Below, in pieces: positions 23,800 through 33,861 of a DNA stretch of 64,000 bases; position 1 is the stretch's first letter, and every line of letters begins with the position of its first letter. The notes under the pieces were generated by a model, which was given only the letters and a program-made list of their open reading frames with translations, ran no database searches and had not been told where the DNA came from. Made by a program: the position numbers and the translations under genes. The DNA is taken from the NCBI GenBank assembly GCA_030323885.1, contig CM059187.1, positions 84,652,027 to 84,716,026 of the forward strand, written 5' to 3'. Source of the stretch: Branchipolynoe longqiensis (lineage: Eukaryota; Annelida; Polychaeta; Phyllodocida; Polynoidae).

Positions 23800-24000
23800 T
23801 TGCTGAAACTCAATGTGAGTCGAATAAGTAGTTTTAATATCCACGACAATCACACACTGCAGAAAAACATGGTCGCGCGTCGAATCTGGGTGACAAAGAC
23901 AAAAGGGACAGTCTTCCTCTTTTTGTTGTTTATATTTTAGCAACCACTTGAAAATTGCACAAGAGATAACTTTTGCAGGAAGTTGACACGCGTCTGACAT
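23800..24000 (-). pseudogene. Fragment of non-LTR retrotransposon C-terminus (zinc finger)
   Basis: A 67-codon minus-strand frame carries CPFCLCHPDSTRDHVFLQC, a C-x2-C-x9-H-x4-C pattern. This resembles the zinc finger that follows the reverse transcriptase/RNase H region in many LINE proteins (typically CPxC...H...C), where it may bind template RNA. Nothing upstream supplies a reverse transcriptase, so if real it is a truncated relic. The family is unassigned. A chance match to a short motif is possible. Confidence 0.4.
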
Positions 24001-24119
24001 TTTACAACGCGAACGAGGTTATGGAATTTTATTTGAAACAAGTTGATATGATAGTGAGTACAGTAGAGAAGTATAATTTGTGATCAATATGAATGTTCAG
24101 GAATGTTTGACTCAGGCCC

Positions 24120-24465
24120 TCAACCCCATGCGTGTGATTCTTCGTTTGAAGGGTTGGGTGGGCAGCTGAGTTGAGTTGAGTTGGTGAGATGCTCATCTGG
24201 GTGCCAGGGTAGAAGTGAAGGTTGGATGCTCGCTGATTTGCAAGGAGGGGTTCGTGAGGTCAGAGTCTCACGAGATGGGATCATGACGTCAGAGTCTTGT
24301 GAGGGTGGTTCTGGGCGAGACCGGTAGGAGGGCCAGTTGGAGGATTCAAACTCAGGTGGCGCCACTGTAGGGCTCCCTGTTCGCACGCAAATTACCCATG
24401 TTGGCGAACCACCATGAACCATTTCAGAATTTCATGTAAATACATTAACAACACTGACGGAATAG
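24120..24465. other. Unassigned, possible retroelement sequence
   Basis: A 100-codon minus frame (24120-24422) has no domain. The plus strand runs into the LINE-type tail at 24473-24546, so this stretch could be its degraded upstream sequence. Confidence 0.3.
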
Positions 24466-24472
24466 ATACCAC

Positions 24473-24546
24473 TAGCATTTCGCCGTGAATATGACTCTTG
24501 TTGCCGACAAGGAGTTGAAGTATCATCAATCGATCAATCAACTTTT
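24473..24546 (+). mobile_element. Non-LTR retrotransposon 3' tail, copy
   Basis: Matches the tail at 31148-31218: tttcgccgtgaatatg, then gttgccgacaagg, then a caatcaatcaa-type simple repeat. Both copies read on the plus strand. No coding remains are assignable. Confidence 0.7.
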
Positions 24547-24686
24547 CAGCATGCATGCAGTAATGTGAGCAATGCATGCAGAGGACACTCCTCAGTATGG
24601 GAGGGTGGTGGGTGCTGGATGGGGATGGGGGTGGTGTGGGGGGAGCGGGAAAAGTGCTCGTCCTGGCGGCTACTACCCTGGGAAGA

Positions 24687-25005
24687 GACCAGACGGGATG
24701 GCCGAATGATTTGAGCGTCCGTCTCTCGTTTTGGTAGATCCTGGGATATAAACCCCGGACGAGTCAAACCAATGACCTAGCAATTTAAACTTGTATTGTC
24801 TCTTCCTAGGCAGGCCCTTGGCATTATTAGGATATGGCAAGGACTGGTTGCCTCAGGATAATGTGACTGAGTGGGATATGGGGTGATGGTGCAGGCACCG
24901 TGGTCTCCCAGTGGGACAGCATTATAAAGTTGCCATGAGTGTGTGTGTCACAAGTCAGTCCACGTCCTAATATGACCCTAGATGTTGCCAGGCCATAACA
25001 TGCTA
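24687..25005 (+). repeat. SINE, type 1 head, full length but diverged
   Basis: The head gaccagacgggatggccgaa is followed by a degraded B-box region (aaaccccggacgagtc), the common body with a small deletion (tggttgcctcaggataatg), and an imperfect tail ccataacatgctaatac. Confidence 0.88.
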
Positions 25006-25600
25006 ATACAAAACCAACACTGGAAAGACTTCAAGTGCCCATTCCATCAGCCGGGGTCCGGCCCGGCTCATCCCGGCTCCGCCCGGCCCAGCCCCGGCAG
25101 GTGGATGACTGTACGGTTGTGGAGTGAGAGCTTGTGGGGGTGATGGATGGGAAGGGTTTGGGGAAAGTGGTGGGAGGTTGGTAGTAGGAGGTAGCGGGGA
25201 TTGGGTGTTGGTGTGGGAAGGGTGGAGGGCTGTTTGAACCCTAACCTCCAATACCTCCGCCCACCCACACACCGACCCCCCACCCCATTCCCGACCCCCT
25301 ACCACCCCCCCCCCCCACCTCCCCACCGACCAGGCTGGCCCGGGTCCCGTCGGAGATGAGGATGAGTCAGCTGCTTCCTGCTTCCATGCAGGACCACAAG
25401 CGGTGACAGCACTGACATGGACATGTCTCCGCCGGCCAACAACATGTCCGCCCCCTCCCCTCCCCCCCACACCGCCCCCCACACACATACGCCACATCCT
25501 CCACCACTCGGCGCTGTGCATGATGTACAACTACGTCCAGAAAAGAAGAAGAAGAAGACGAAAAGGAAAGAAAAGGTCCCCCAAAAAGGAAACACCGATA
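25006..25600. other. C/G-rich sequence, no gene identified
   Basis: Several overlapping frames on both strands (25003-25530 -, 25403-25687 +) give S/P/G-rich peptides. Poly-C occurs near 25303-25317. Confidence 0.4.
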
Positions 25601-25771
25601 TATTCTTTCATATATATATATATATATATATACAAGAAAAAGAAGGAAGGGTCACACCCTAACACGTACTACTCAAACAGTCATTAGGACGGCCCGAGGT
25701 GAGAAGTCGGGGGTTGGTGGGCGTGTGGGAAGTTGGGGAATTCTGAGAGCCCCAAAAGCCAATATATACAA

Positions 25772-25803
<32 letters not shown>

Positions 25804-25930
25804 AGATAAACATATATATACATATATTCTATATATTTACATTCATGCACATTTGCATATCAACATATATGCATATACATGCATATATACATACATATAT
25901 ATATATATATATATATGCATATGCAATTAG
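25600..25930. repeat. (TA)n-rich microsatellite with unique island
   Basis: (TA)n at 25611-25634, 25765-25830 and 25890-25920 around about 130 bp of mixed sequence. Confidence 0.85.
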
Positions 25931-26048
25931 ATAGAAATGCATATTTACATAAAAATGAAAGTGAGCAGATTGACCATTGGTTCCCGGCGTGGAGCAGGCG
26001 GGCGGAGAGAATTCACACTCCGCAGTGAAAACCATGGAGGTTAAGATG

Positions 26049-26340
26049 TGTGTTTGTTGTTTTACGTCCTAGCAACATCTAAGATCATATCAGGAAGGGT
26101 ACCAACTTGTGGCAGTGCGCATTCATAGCGACTTTATAGCACCATGACCTGATATCCCACTCAGTCACATTATCCTGACAGTGAGCCAACCAGTCCATGT
26201 CCTATCCTTCGGCTAGGAAGTGCCAAGTATCAATTTTTAAGTCATTGGTTTGACTCGACCAGGGTTCGAACCCACGATCCCATGATCTACCAACACGGGA
26301 GACGGACGCTCTAACTCATTCGGCAATCCCGTTGGGTCTG
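26049..26340 (-). repeat. SINE, type 1 head, minus strand
   Basis: Begins with the reversed tail (tgtttgttgttttacgtcct) and ends with the reversed head (cggcaatcccgttgggtctg). A deletion of about 30 bp in the body removes the scrap around cactggg. Confidence 0.9.
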
Positions 26341-26600
26341 GAAGTTCCGATGGCTTTAGAGACAAACATTAAAGGGCTGCTGTTATTTATATCCAGTGCT
26401 ACCCCTTTCAATGCTGATTCGCTATCACACTCCTTTATTCACTTTCCCGGCATAGCTGCCAATAGGATAGGAAGACCGCAACCATGTCTGTCCACTCTCC
26501 AAACATGGGCAATCAAAACCATAGCGATATTATTTAATGCCTAGGATTTGTATTATCCGGTCAATTCCGGATAATTATCCTACATTGAACGGAATACATT

Positions 26601-26908
26601 GGTCGCAATGCGAAGCATTGCTTTTGATGCGAGGAGAGGAAGAGACCCTCCCCCGCCCCGCGCCGTCCCGCTGCTTTCTCACCTCGGCAGACGGCGCGGC
26701 GCGCCCCCACCTCCCCCCGCCCCCCTCCGCCGCGCAGCACTCGCGCCTCACCCGACGCCCGCTGCTCGCCACCTCTCGCCCTCCCCCGGGCCGGCAGCAT
26801 TCACACCTCACCCGCTGTCGCCCCTCCCCCTTCCCTTATAAGGTCGCCCGCCGGCCTCCCTCAGGCACTCGCCCTCCTGCCGTCTCCCAGCTCTCTGCCT
26901 TTTTCACC
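26601..26908 (+). repeat. Split repeat A1
   Basis: Starts with a perfect short palindrome, gcaatgc-gaa-gcattgc (26605-26621), and contains a TATA-like cttataag at 26835-26842. Very CpG- and C-rich. Differs from A2 at three positions only. Confidence 0.92.
26835..26842 (+). promoter_or_regulatory. TATA-like box of the split-repeat element
   Basis: The sequence cttataag lies about 105 bp upstream of the ATG at 26944, in a GC-rich setting, and is repeated in A2 (near 29184-29191). It is a plausible core promoter; the transcription start is unknown. Confidence 0.5.
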
Positions 26909-26943
26909 TTGGGCCTACCTCCACCTCAGACCGCTGCTACACC

Positions 26944-28721
26944 ATGCCTCGAAAAGGCAACGGACGAAAGGGCTCCCGGGCGGCCGCCCGCGGCACCCCG
27001 GCTTCAACACCCCGGCGGGACGAGTCCCGGGCCTCCGCCCCGGCGTCGCCCTCGGACCCTGCCTCGGGCGCCGAGACCGCAGCCATACTTGAGGCGCTCC
27101 AGCTCTTCCGACTCGAGCAGCGTCAGACTACCGCCGACCTCCACGCTCGGATCGACGGCCTGCAGGCCGGGGGGGCTCCGCCCGTCCCCGAGGTGACCTC
27201 CCCTGCGCCCAGACGCCAGGCCGCCGACACTGCCCGTCCACCTCGGGCGCGCGCTCCCGCCGGGGCCCGGCCCCCGCCGCCGCCTCCGGCGCCCCTGCCG
27301 GGGGCCCCCCACCCCCAGTATGAGCGCTACCATCACCTCGGGACCCAGGCTACAGCTCCCCCGTCGCCGGCCTACCACGAGGAGCCTACCCACCACACCC
27401 CGGCGTCCGCGGCCGACGCCGTCCGGGAAATACTTGCCTCCGCCGAGGCGCGGCACTCGGTCAGGCGGCGAGGGATCCCGGTCGACTATATCTTCCCATC
27501 GGACCTGGTAGAGAGGGGGCCTGAGAGGAAGTCGGTCAAGAGGGGGGAGGCAACCAAGGACGAATATAGCCTCGCCCTTCTCACCCTGATCGACCACCCC
27601 GACTTCCCGGCCCACTCCTTCCAGGGCCTACACCACCATCACCTCACCGTGCTCAGGGACGTCCTCCTCTACCCCTGGCCCACCGTCCGCCGCTACTCCG
27701 AGACGGTGTTCACATGGATAGCGGACGGGAGGCTCCCCCAGGGGTGGCACGACCCGGTCGCCCTCGACCTCCTGAGGGTCCAGACCCTCACCCTCCCCGC
27801 CCCTCAGGCCGCCCCAGCAGAAGCGGTCCCCCGAGGTGACGACCCTCCCCGAGGCACACACCTGCCCCGAGCCCACGTCGACGCCCGCACCGCCTACGAT
27901 AGGCACACCCACGGGGCCCCCTGTCCGGCCTGGAACCGCGACCCCCGCCTCGTGCGATCGGGCCCCTGTCGGAGAGACCCACGGCGAGGCGGGGGACAGG
28001 CGCCGTCACATATGCGCCTACTGCGCAAACGTGAGGCGCATTCTGACCATGCACTGCGAGGCCGGATGCATCACCAAACAAGCCCGTGAGCGCCAGACCC
28101 CCCCGCCTCGGCGGATTTTTGATCTGCCGGCCTCCCCCCGGCCGGCCCGGGGGGCCCTTCCCGGCGCCTCACCCTCACCACTGCCGACAGCCCCGCGACC
28201 TCCACCGACAACCTCCCAGCGACCACCGATCGCAGCGCCGCCCAGTCCCAGCCGGGGATCATCACCTCGGGCATCACACCTCGGTCCACATCCCAGCCCA
28301 GCCTCAGGAGGAACCCTATGCCGCCGTTCCTCACGACACCGCCTTCAACAACACCGTCGCCCAGACCCCGACCACCACCCCATCCAGCCCCGAGGACTTC
28401 GCTGCCCCCCTGCTCGACCCTCGTCGGACCTCCTCACCGGATCCCGCCAAGGAGCGGGCCTCCCCCTTTTTGGCCGCCCGCTCCCTGTCGACGCAGGCCC
28501 CGGACACTCCCCGCCCCGAGAGGGAGCCTGACCCCCGACACGGACCACCTCTCGGCCGGCCCGCCCCACCTGCTCCGCCTCGGGCGCGCCGCGAGCCCTC
28601 TCCGCCCAGACCTCCATCTCCGGACCCCCGCCTCGGGCGCCCCGGCCCCCCGCCTCGGGCACGCCTCGAGCCCTCTCCTACTTTTGGTGGAGGGCTCCTC
28701 GGCACCCCCTCACTCCATTGA
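26944..28721 (+). pseudogene. Gag-like ORF of the split-repeat element (frame-broken)
   Basis: Opens with ATG at 26944 in a good context (acaccatgc). Frame 1 is open to 28089 (381 codons): a basic, Pro/Ala-rich N-terminus; a Leu-rich probable coiled coil at residues 43-75; a Pro-rich linker; and a better-folded segment at about 155-282 (contains DEYSLALLTLIDHPDFPAHS). From about 27836 the next frame becomes more protein-like and contains HICAYC...MHCEAGC (28010-28070), a Cys/His cluster that could bind zinc. A third frame (28086-28721) carries a further open Pro-rich tail. I infer one Gag/ORF1-type protein broken by one or two indels, but high GC keeps all frames open, so the exact breaks are uncertain. 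A structural nucleic-acid-binding role is inferred from position and composition, not from homology. Confidence 0.5.
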
Positions 28722-28949
28722 CACTTGATGAACTCAACTTCACTTCTATTACCCTGCTCCTCATGAGCCTTTCTACTTTCTCCATTTATTGCTTATTTAC
28801 TTGCACTGTTGAGCCTTTGTACCTTCTTCCATTATTGCTTATTTATTTACACTGTTGCTCTTTCTCAACCTGCTTCCTCTGTATGCTCTGAGGCGTAAAT
28901 AAACGCCTTATTTTCCACCCCCGCCTTGTCTTCTTCCTTTTCGCGCATC
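28687..28949 (+). repeat. Split repeat B1
   Basis: Begins gtggagggctcctcggca and ends ttttcgcgcatc, directly joined to A2. Differs from B2 at one noticed position (ccattgac versus ccactgac). Contains the polyadenylation signal described at 28892-28907. Confidence 0.92.
28892..28907 (+). terminator. Polyadenylation signal in a small stem-loop
   Basis: AATAAA (28898-28903) sits within ggcgt-aaata-aacgcc, a 5-bp stem. The same structure recurs 614 bp downstream in B2 (29512-29517). This suits the 3' end of the element transcript. Confidence 0.6.
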
Positions 28950-29257
28950 GGTCGCAATGCGAAGCATTGCTTTTGATGCGAGGATAGGAAGAGACCCTCC
29001 CCCGCCCCGCGCCGTCCCGCTGCTTTCTCACCTCGGCAGACGGCGCGGCGCGCCCCCACCTCCCCCCGCCCCCCTCTGCCGCGCAGCACTCGCGCCTCAC
29101 CCGACGCCCGCTGCTCGCCACCTCTCGCCCTCCCCCGGGCCGGCAGCATTCATACCTCACCCGCTGTCGCCCCTCCCCCTTCCCTTATAAGGTCGCCCGC
29201 CGGCCTCCCTCAGGCACTCGCCCTCCTGCCGTCTCCCAGCTCTCTGCCTTTTTCACC
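28950..29257 (+). repeat. Split repeat A2
   Basis: 308-bp near-identical copy of A1. It starts exactly at the end of B1 and ends at tttttcacc, after which the sequence differs from the ORF side of A1. Confidence 0.92.
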
Positions 29258-29300
29258 ACCCACCCACCCTACACTCCTTACACACTTTTCCCCTCCAGTC

Positions 29301-29563
29301 GTGGAGGGCTCCTCGGCACCCCCTCACTCCACTGACACTTGATGAACTCAACTTCACTTCTATTACCCTGCTCCTCATGAGCCTTTCTACTTTCTCCATT
29401 TATTGCTTATTTACTTGCACTGTTGAGCCTTTGTACCTTCTTCCATTATTGCTTATTTATTTACACTGTTGCTCTTTCTCAACCTGCTTCCTCTGTATGC
29501 TCTGAGGCGTAAATAAACGCCTTATTTTCCACCCCCGCCTTGTCTTCTTCCTTTTCGCGCATC
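29301..29563 (+). repeat. Split repeat B2
   Basis: 263-bp near-identical copy of B1, separated from A2 by a 43-bp C/T/A spacer ending ccctccagtc. It ends cgcgcatc, after which unique DNA begins (agaacggtgcg). Confidence 0.92.
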
Positions 29564-29870
29564 AGAACGGTGCGTATCTATTAATGCTATGTTATAGTGA
29601 CATTGCCGGATAGCAGTGAGTTGCTTAGCGCTGCAAATTGTAGGAACCTCTCTAGAGCACTAAATGGGATTCCACTGTATATATGTAAACATATATACTG
29701 TATAAGAATTATACACACATAATAACCCATCATTCTATACTCGTTTCTAACACCCACCCACCAGTAATCGGGTGGTTGAGCCTCGGACTACTCATCTACT
29801 GCTCAGGCCTACTTGCCTCAGCTCAGACGGTGGTGCCACCGGTCGCCTGCTCATTATCATTATATATAGT
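29564..29870. other. No feature recognised
   Basis: Short unique-looking stretch between the split-repeat element and the inverted-repeat arm at 29871. Confidence 0.5.
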
Positions 29871-29907
29871 TATATCAAAGATCCTATAATATTAAGACGG
29901 CTCACTC
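29871..29907 (+). repeat. Left arm of an inverted repeat (partner 31335-31372)
   Basis: Contains caaagatcctataa and aagacggctcactc, matching the reverse complement of 31335-31372 with a few substitutions. It may be a terminal inverted repeat of an older DNA element that later received the non-LTR insertion at about 30.1-31.2 kb. Confidence 0.7.
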
Positions 29908-30120
29908 CCTATCTCTCCCATGGTAATGTGAATTTTGCAGTGCCACCTTGTGGTGGGTTTGATCAACCCAGCTGCTGGTTGGTGTTTCACATGTAAACAC
30001 ATACAATTATATTATACATGAGACAGGGAAGTATGAATACACATCAATATGAAGTTGCTATGAACAAACACACATCAGCATCATCATCACCATCATCACA
30101 CATCATCACACATCATCACG

Positions 30121-30970
30121 GAACTGAGGAAATCTGGGACACATCCACTCGAGTACAAAGGACTGCATGCAGAGATTCAAGGCCAGTTTGCAGACCACCT
30201 CTCCATATACACTGATGGTTCGAAAGACCAAAGCCGGGTAGCTGCTGCGGCAGTCTGCCGACGGGAAAAATTTGGTGTTCGTTTGCCCGATCAGAGCTCG
30301 ATCTTCACTGCAGAGGCCCGAGCACTCCTTCTCGCTTTGGAGTGTATCGAGGTATCCAACCACACTAACTATGTTATATACAGTGATTCCTTCTCTTGCC
30401 TCCTGGCTGTTGCTGGACTGAAAACGAATCACCCTATTCTAGCAACGGTCATTTATAAAATGAACCAACTGACAACAGATGGGTATGATATCCACCTGTG
30501 CTGGGTGCGAACGAGCTGATCGGGCTGCGAAGAAGGCCCTGAACTGTGATCTTGAACCGTGTCTGATCCCTCACTCTGATCTGAAACCACTAATAGCCAC
30601 CCACATAAAATCCAAATGGCAACATGAGTGGGATGAAAACATCAATAAACTTAAAGAAATTGAACCATCTGTGGGAAAGCCACCACAGACTCATGCGGGA
30701 GGTCGGCGGGACCAAGTGGTCCTTAGTCGCTGCCGTGTTGGCCACTCGTGGCTTACACATGCTTTTCTGCTCACGGGGGAACCTCCCCCTGAATGTATTG
30801 GGTGTCAGTCCCCACTGACACTCAAACACATTTCACTAAGTTGCGTTGATTTTTTGGCCCTGCGCCAACGGTTCTACACTGCAGGCAGTATGCATGACCT
30901 TTTTACTAAGGTAAAACAGGAAAACATTTTAGCCTTTTTGAGGGCAGCTGGACTGTACCACCTTATATAG
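30121..30970 (+). pseudogene. RNase H and CCHC C-terminus of a non-LTR retrotransposon ORF2 (broken)
   Basis: Frame 1 (30121-30519) encodes the start of an RNase H domain: YTDGSK (first Asp), FTAEARALLLAL (Glu) and YSDS (second Asp). It reaches CWV, then a small deletion removes the usual PSH-x-G-x-x-GN segment and shifts the frame. Frame 2 resumes with ERADRAAK (last Asp) and continues to the stop at about 30968-30970 through a C-x2-C-x7-H-x4-C finger (ECIGCQSPLTLKHISLSC). RNase H removes RNA from cDNA hybrids during element copying. RNase H plus a terminal finger fits I/Jockey-type LINEs. The reverse transcriptase and endonuclease are absent: the element is 5'-truncated at a CAT/CAC microsatellite (30073-30119). 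It is not functional as it stands. Confidence 0.88.
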
Positions 30971-31147
30971 TTTACTAAATGGATTCTATTAATTATTAAT
31001 GAAACTTTTCTTTTTCTATGGGAATTTGTTTCCCTTGACCACAGATATATGATTGTGAGCTTTCTAATTTAATTAGTGTCTATTGGCACATAATTGATTG
31101 TCTGCTTTTACATGTAAAAGCGATGGTTTGAACCAAAAACAAACATT

Positions 31148-31218
31148 TCTCGCCGTGAATATGGCCTATGCTGCCGACACGGCGTAAAGCAACCACCAAT
31201 CAATCAATCAATCAATCA
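31148..31218 (+). mobile_element. 3' tail of the non-LTR element
   Basis: The end reads ttctcgccgtgaatatgg, gctgccgacacggcgtaaag, then (aatc)n at about 31196-31218. A diverged copy lies at 24473-24546. The tail follows the ORF2 stop by about 180 bp, so 30971-31147 is the 3' UTR. Confidence 0.8.
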
Positions 31219-31334
31219 CACATCTTTCACATTCATATATACATTTATAAATATAATATAGCATCTGTTTAACCAAGAGAACAGCCAGCGCACCAAGTGG
31301 TGGGTTTGATCACTTTGATTACACAGTACAGGCT

Positions 31335-31372
31335 GAGTGAACCGTCTTAGTATTATAGGGTCTTTGGTTATA
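31335..31372 (-). repeat. Right arm of the inverted repeat (partner 29871-29907)
   Basis: The reverse complement reads caaagaccctataatact then aagacggttcactc, close to the left arm. Confidence 0.7.
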
Positions 31373-31389
31373 TCCATACTAATATATAT

Positions 31390-31636
31390 ATACTTACATA
31401 CATACACTTATGTATATATTCATGTGTGTGAATAAAGAATCCTCCGTGTAAATGGACATATGCGCGTCCGTTAGGGATGATGCCGGCCGGTGATGGCGCC
31501 ACTAGTCTGGTCATGGTGGTCAGGATGCACAGAGTAGGAAACGGGTAAATATAATAACAATAATAATAATAATAATGAAATTCCCGTCCGTGACTTTATA
31601 CCCACATAATCCTTATACATTACATATGTAATGCAC

Positions 31637-31656
<20 letters not shown>
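31390..31656. repeat. Microsatellites: (TA)n, (AAT)n
   Basis: (ATA/TAT)n near 31380-31425, (AATAAT)n at 31553-31577 and (TA)n at 31637-31660, separated by short unique DNA. Confidence 0.75.
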
Positions 31657-31667
<11 letters not shown>

Positions 31668-31826
31668 GTACTATATAATGTATTATGTAGATATAAATAA
31701 CGGCAGCTCCTTAATCTTTCTCGTTAAGCACCTTAACTTCCATATTATTTACCTCGGAGTGGGCATTCTCTCCTCCCCCACCTGCTATATCAGCTGTGAA
31801 CCAACTGCCACTCTGCTCTCTTTCGG
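31657..31826 (+). repeat. Interspersed repeat, copy 2 (partner at 1366-1530)
   Basis: Same orientation and order of phrases as copy 1, again beside a TA microsatellite. Confidence 0.6.
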
Positions 31827-31829
31827 AAC

Positions 31830-32385
31830 TATACATATATACATAATATACACATATGTATGTGGGGATAGGACATCACATATATAATATACATAAATAT
31901 ACATATATATATACACATATATATACACACGTCTACGTGGGAATAGAACAATCTAGCCACAGACTGGGCCGCCATGGCAGGGCGGGAAGAAGTTGAGTTA
32001 ATAAGAGGCCCAAGTGACGGTGCCATATTACCGCCTTTGTTTCCGGCCGGTGCCCGGGACCGCGTTGGCGCAGGCGTTGTGCTGCATCTGGTGCTACCCT
32101 TAATTTCACACGGCCATTGGCAGCCCCTTCTGGGGCTTTGCACTCTGAAGGGGTGTGCTGGGGAGACAGGCGGTTGTGGGTGCTGGGGGGGGGGGGGGGG
32201 GCTTAAGTCTAAGCAGGGGCGCGGGAGTTGTGAGAGAGCAATGTGTGGGTGGCTGTTGTTGATGGTGCGAATGAGGGGCGGAGGTGAATGGGGGAGTGGG
32301 TGAATAGGGGGGTGAATGGGGGGGGGGGTTGTGTCAGCTTGTGCCATGCATGGTGCCAGCTTGAAGGAGATTCCACCATGCTTCA
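31830..32385. other. TA microsatellite, then G-rich DNA; no gene
   Basis: 31840-31930 is TA/CA-rich. 31970-32340 is GC/G-rich with poly-G at about 32186-32202 and 32320-32329. Minus-strand frames are artefacts. Confidence 0.5.
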
Positions 32386-32398
32386 TCTTCAAACTTCC

Positions 32399-32440
<42 letters not shown>

Positions 32441-32745
32441 TATATATCTATCTTCAAACTTCCGGTAGAATTTGTCTTTGCATACACATATAATTATCTT
32501 CAAACTTCCGGTCGAATATGCATATGTGTATATAGGTACATATCTTCCAACTTCCGGTAGAATATGTATATGTATATATATATATATATATACACACATC
32601 CCCAAACTTCCGGTAGAATATGCCTATGCATATATATATATAAATATGTAGGCCTATATATATATATATATTCAAACTTACTGTAGAATATGCATATATA
32701 TATAGACTATGTAATGTATATACTACATATTCTACCGGAAGTCTA
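32386..32745 (+). repeat. Repeat of tcttcaaacttccggtagaa separated by (TA)n
   Basis: Six copies of the 20-base core lie near 32383, 32451, 32496, 32543, 32597 and 32669, each followed by TA-rich sequence of varying length. A reversed copy (tattctaccggaagt) closes the array near 32728. Confidence 0.85.
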
Positions 32746-32749
32746 CCTC

Positions 32750-33860
32750 CCAGTGGACACACACGCACACAGCAAGACACCACCGGTGCTCTGACAGAGA
32801 AAAAAAATGGGCTCAGCTTATGGGGTAAACATCGGGTGTGTGGGTGCTTAAGTCGGGGGTTAACGCGCAGGGCATTATGGGAATGGGAACCATTGATTCG
32901 CTGACCCCGGAGACCACACAAGGCAAACAGCTGTGGACCCGGCTGGAATAGAGAGGAAAGGGGCCCGACTGCCAACAATATGGAGCAAACTGGAGCCTCT
33001 ATGCAGGCATAGTGCAGCTTGAAGAATAGGGATAGAAGTGTATTATTTCATGTGCCTCGTTTAGATTCGCATATATAGTATATCTTATATATATATGTTC
33101 ACAGATTTGCTGGTCATCTATATATATATATTATATATATATATGATTTTGGTTTACATATGCATACGCATTTTGGTTTCACTAGTTATACATATTGTCA
33201 ACACACATATATAAAATAGAGATACCAATTTTACTATTTATTATTCACGGATGTCTACATAAATATATATGTTGCTCATTATACGTAGGGAAAATGTGCT
33301 GTATTACTATTATTATTCGTCATGAGACGCTGTGGTGGACGGTAGGTGATTGTCAAGTTAATTCGGAATACACACCAACATGCATATATATATAATGATG
33401 ATTTGTACATCATTCATATTCACATAATATTGTATGCGATACATATTTCAACATTAACGATTAACAGTGTAGAATGAATGTAATATCTAGTAGGTAGATG
33501 CATATATGCATGTAGACCTTATTTCTAATCAATCTGTTCATTAGTTTAAAACTGATAAATCAACATGGATCGACTAGATCGATAGACGCCCATTTCTATG
33601 TGACAATAATATACATATCCTTACAAGTTACATATATAACTGTCACTTCGAGTCAACATTGTATATGTGAATATTATCGGCTGAATCCAAGCCGGTATCA
33701 TAAAACAGAGACCATATTTAGGAAATAAAATTGGTGTTTCTTAATTTACATTAAAACATCTCCTCTGAGCAATTATTAACCCGATTGAAGCTGACATTTC
33801 CATTCCTTTCATTTCATATCGGAGCGACAAGGTCGCAGGGTAGAGCAGCTGGCCGAGCCA
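32750..33860. other. No gene recognised
   Basis: Contains TA-rich islands (33070-33145) and AT-rich DNA. No open frame with a recognisable domain. Confidence 0.45.
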
Positions 33861-33861
33861 G

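Larger units (their letters stand above)
26601..29563 (+). mobile_element. Compact retroelement with split direct repeats (Ngaro/PAT-like layout), gag-like ORF only
   Basis: The element is ordered A1 (26601-26908), ORF region, B1 (28687-28949), A2 (28950-29257), a 43-bp spacer, B2 (29301-29563). A1 and A2 are 308 bp with three differences seen; B1 and B2 are 263 bp with one. B1 abuts A2 exactly. This A1-ORF-B1A2-B2 order is the split direct repeat arrangement known from Ngaro and PAT elements of the DIRS order, which integrate with a tyrosine recombinase and normally leave no target duplication. None was found here (6-bp gaacgg occurs near both ends but is offset by 8 bases on the left). No reverse transcriptase or recombinase frame is present, so it would be non-autonomous. 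Alternative: a tandem duplication in which the second copy lost its ORF. Confidence 0.72.

Noticed and set aside
24120..24422. 100-codon minus-strand ORF beside the LINE tail
   Set aside because: No domain, and on the opposite strand from the LINE tail; kept only as an unassigned region.
26570..29563. LTR retrotransposon with ordinary terminal repeats
   Set aside because: The full A+B unit does not occur at both ends: the first copy is split around the ORF and the second is joined, which fits split direct repeats or tandem duplication but not LTRs.
29073..30119. CRISPR-like array at the catcatcac repeats near 30.08 kb
   Set aside because: A simple CAT/CAC microsatellite with no spacers, in a eukaryotic context.
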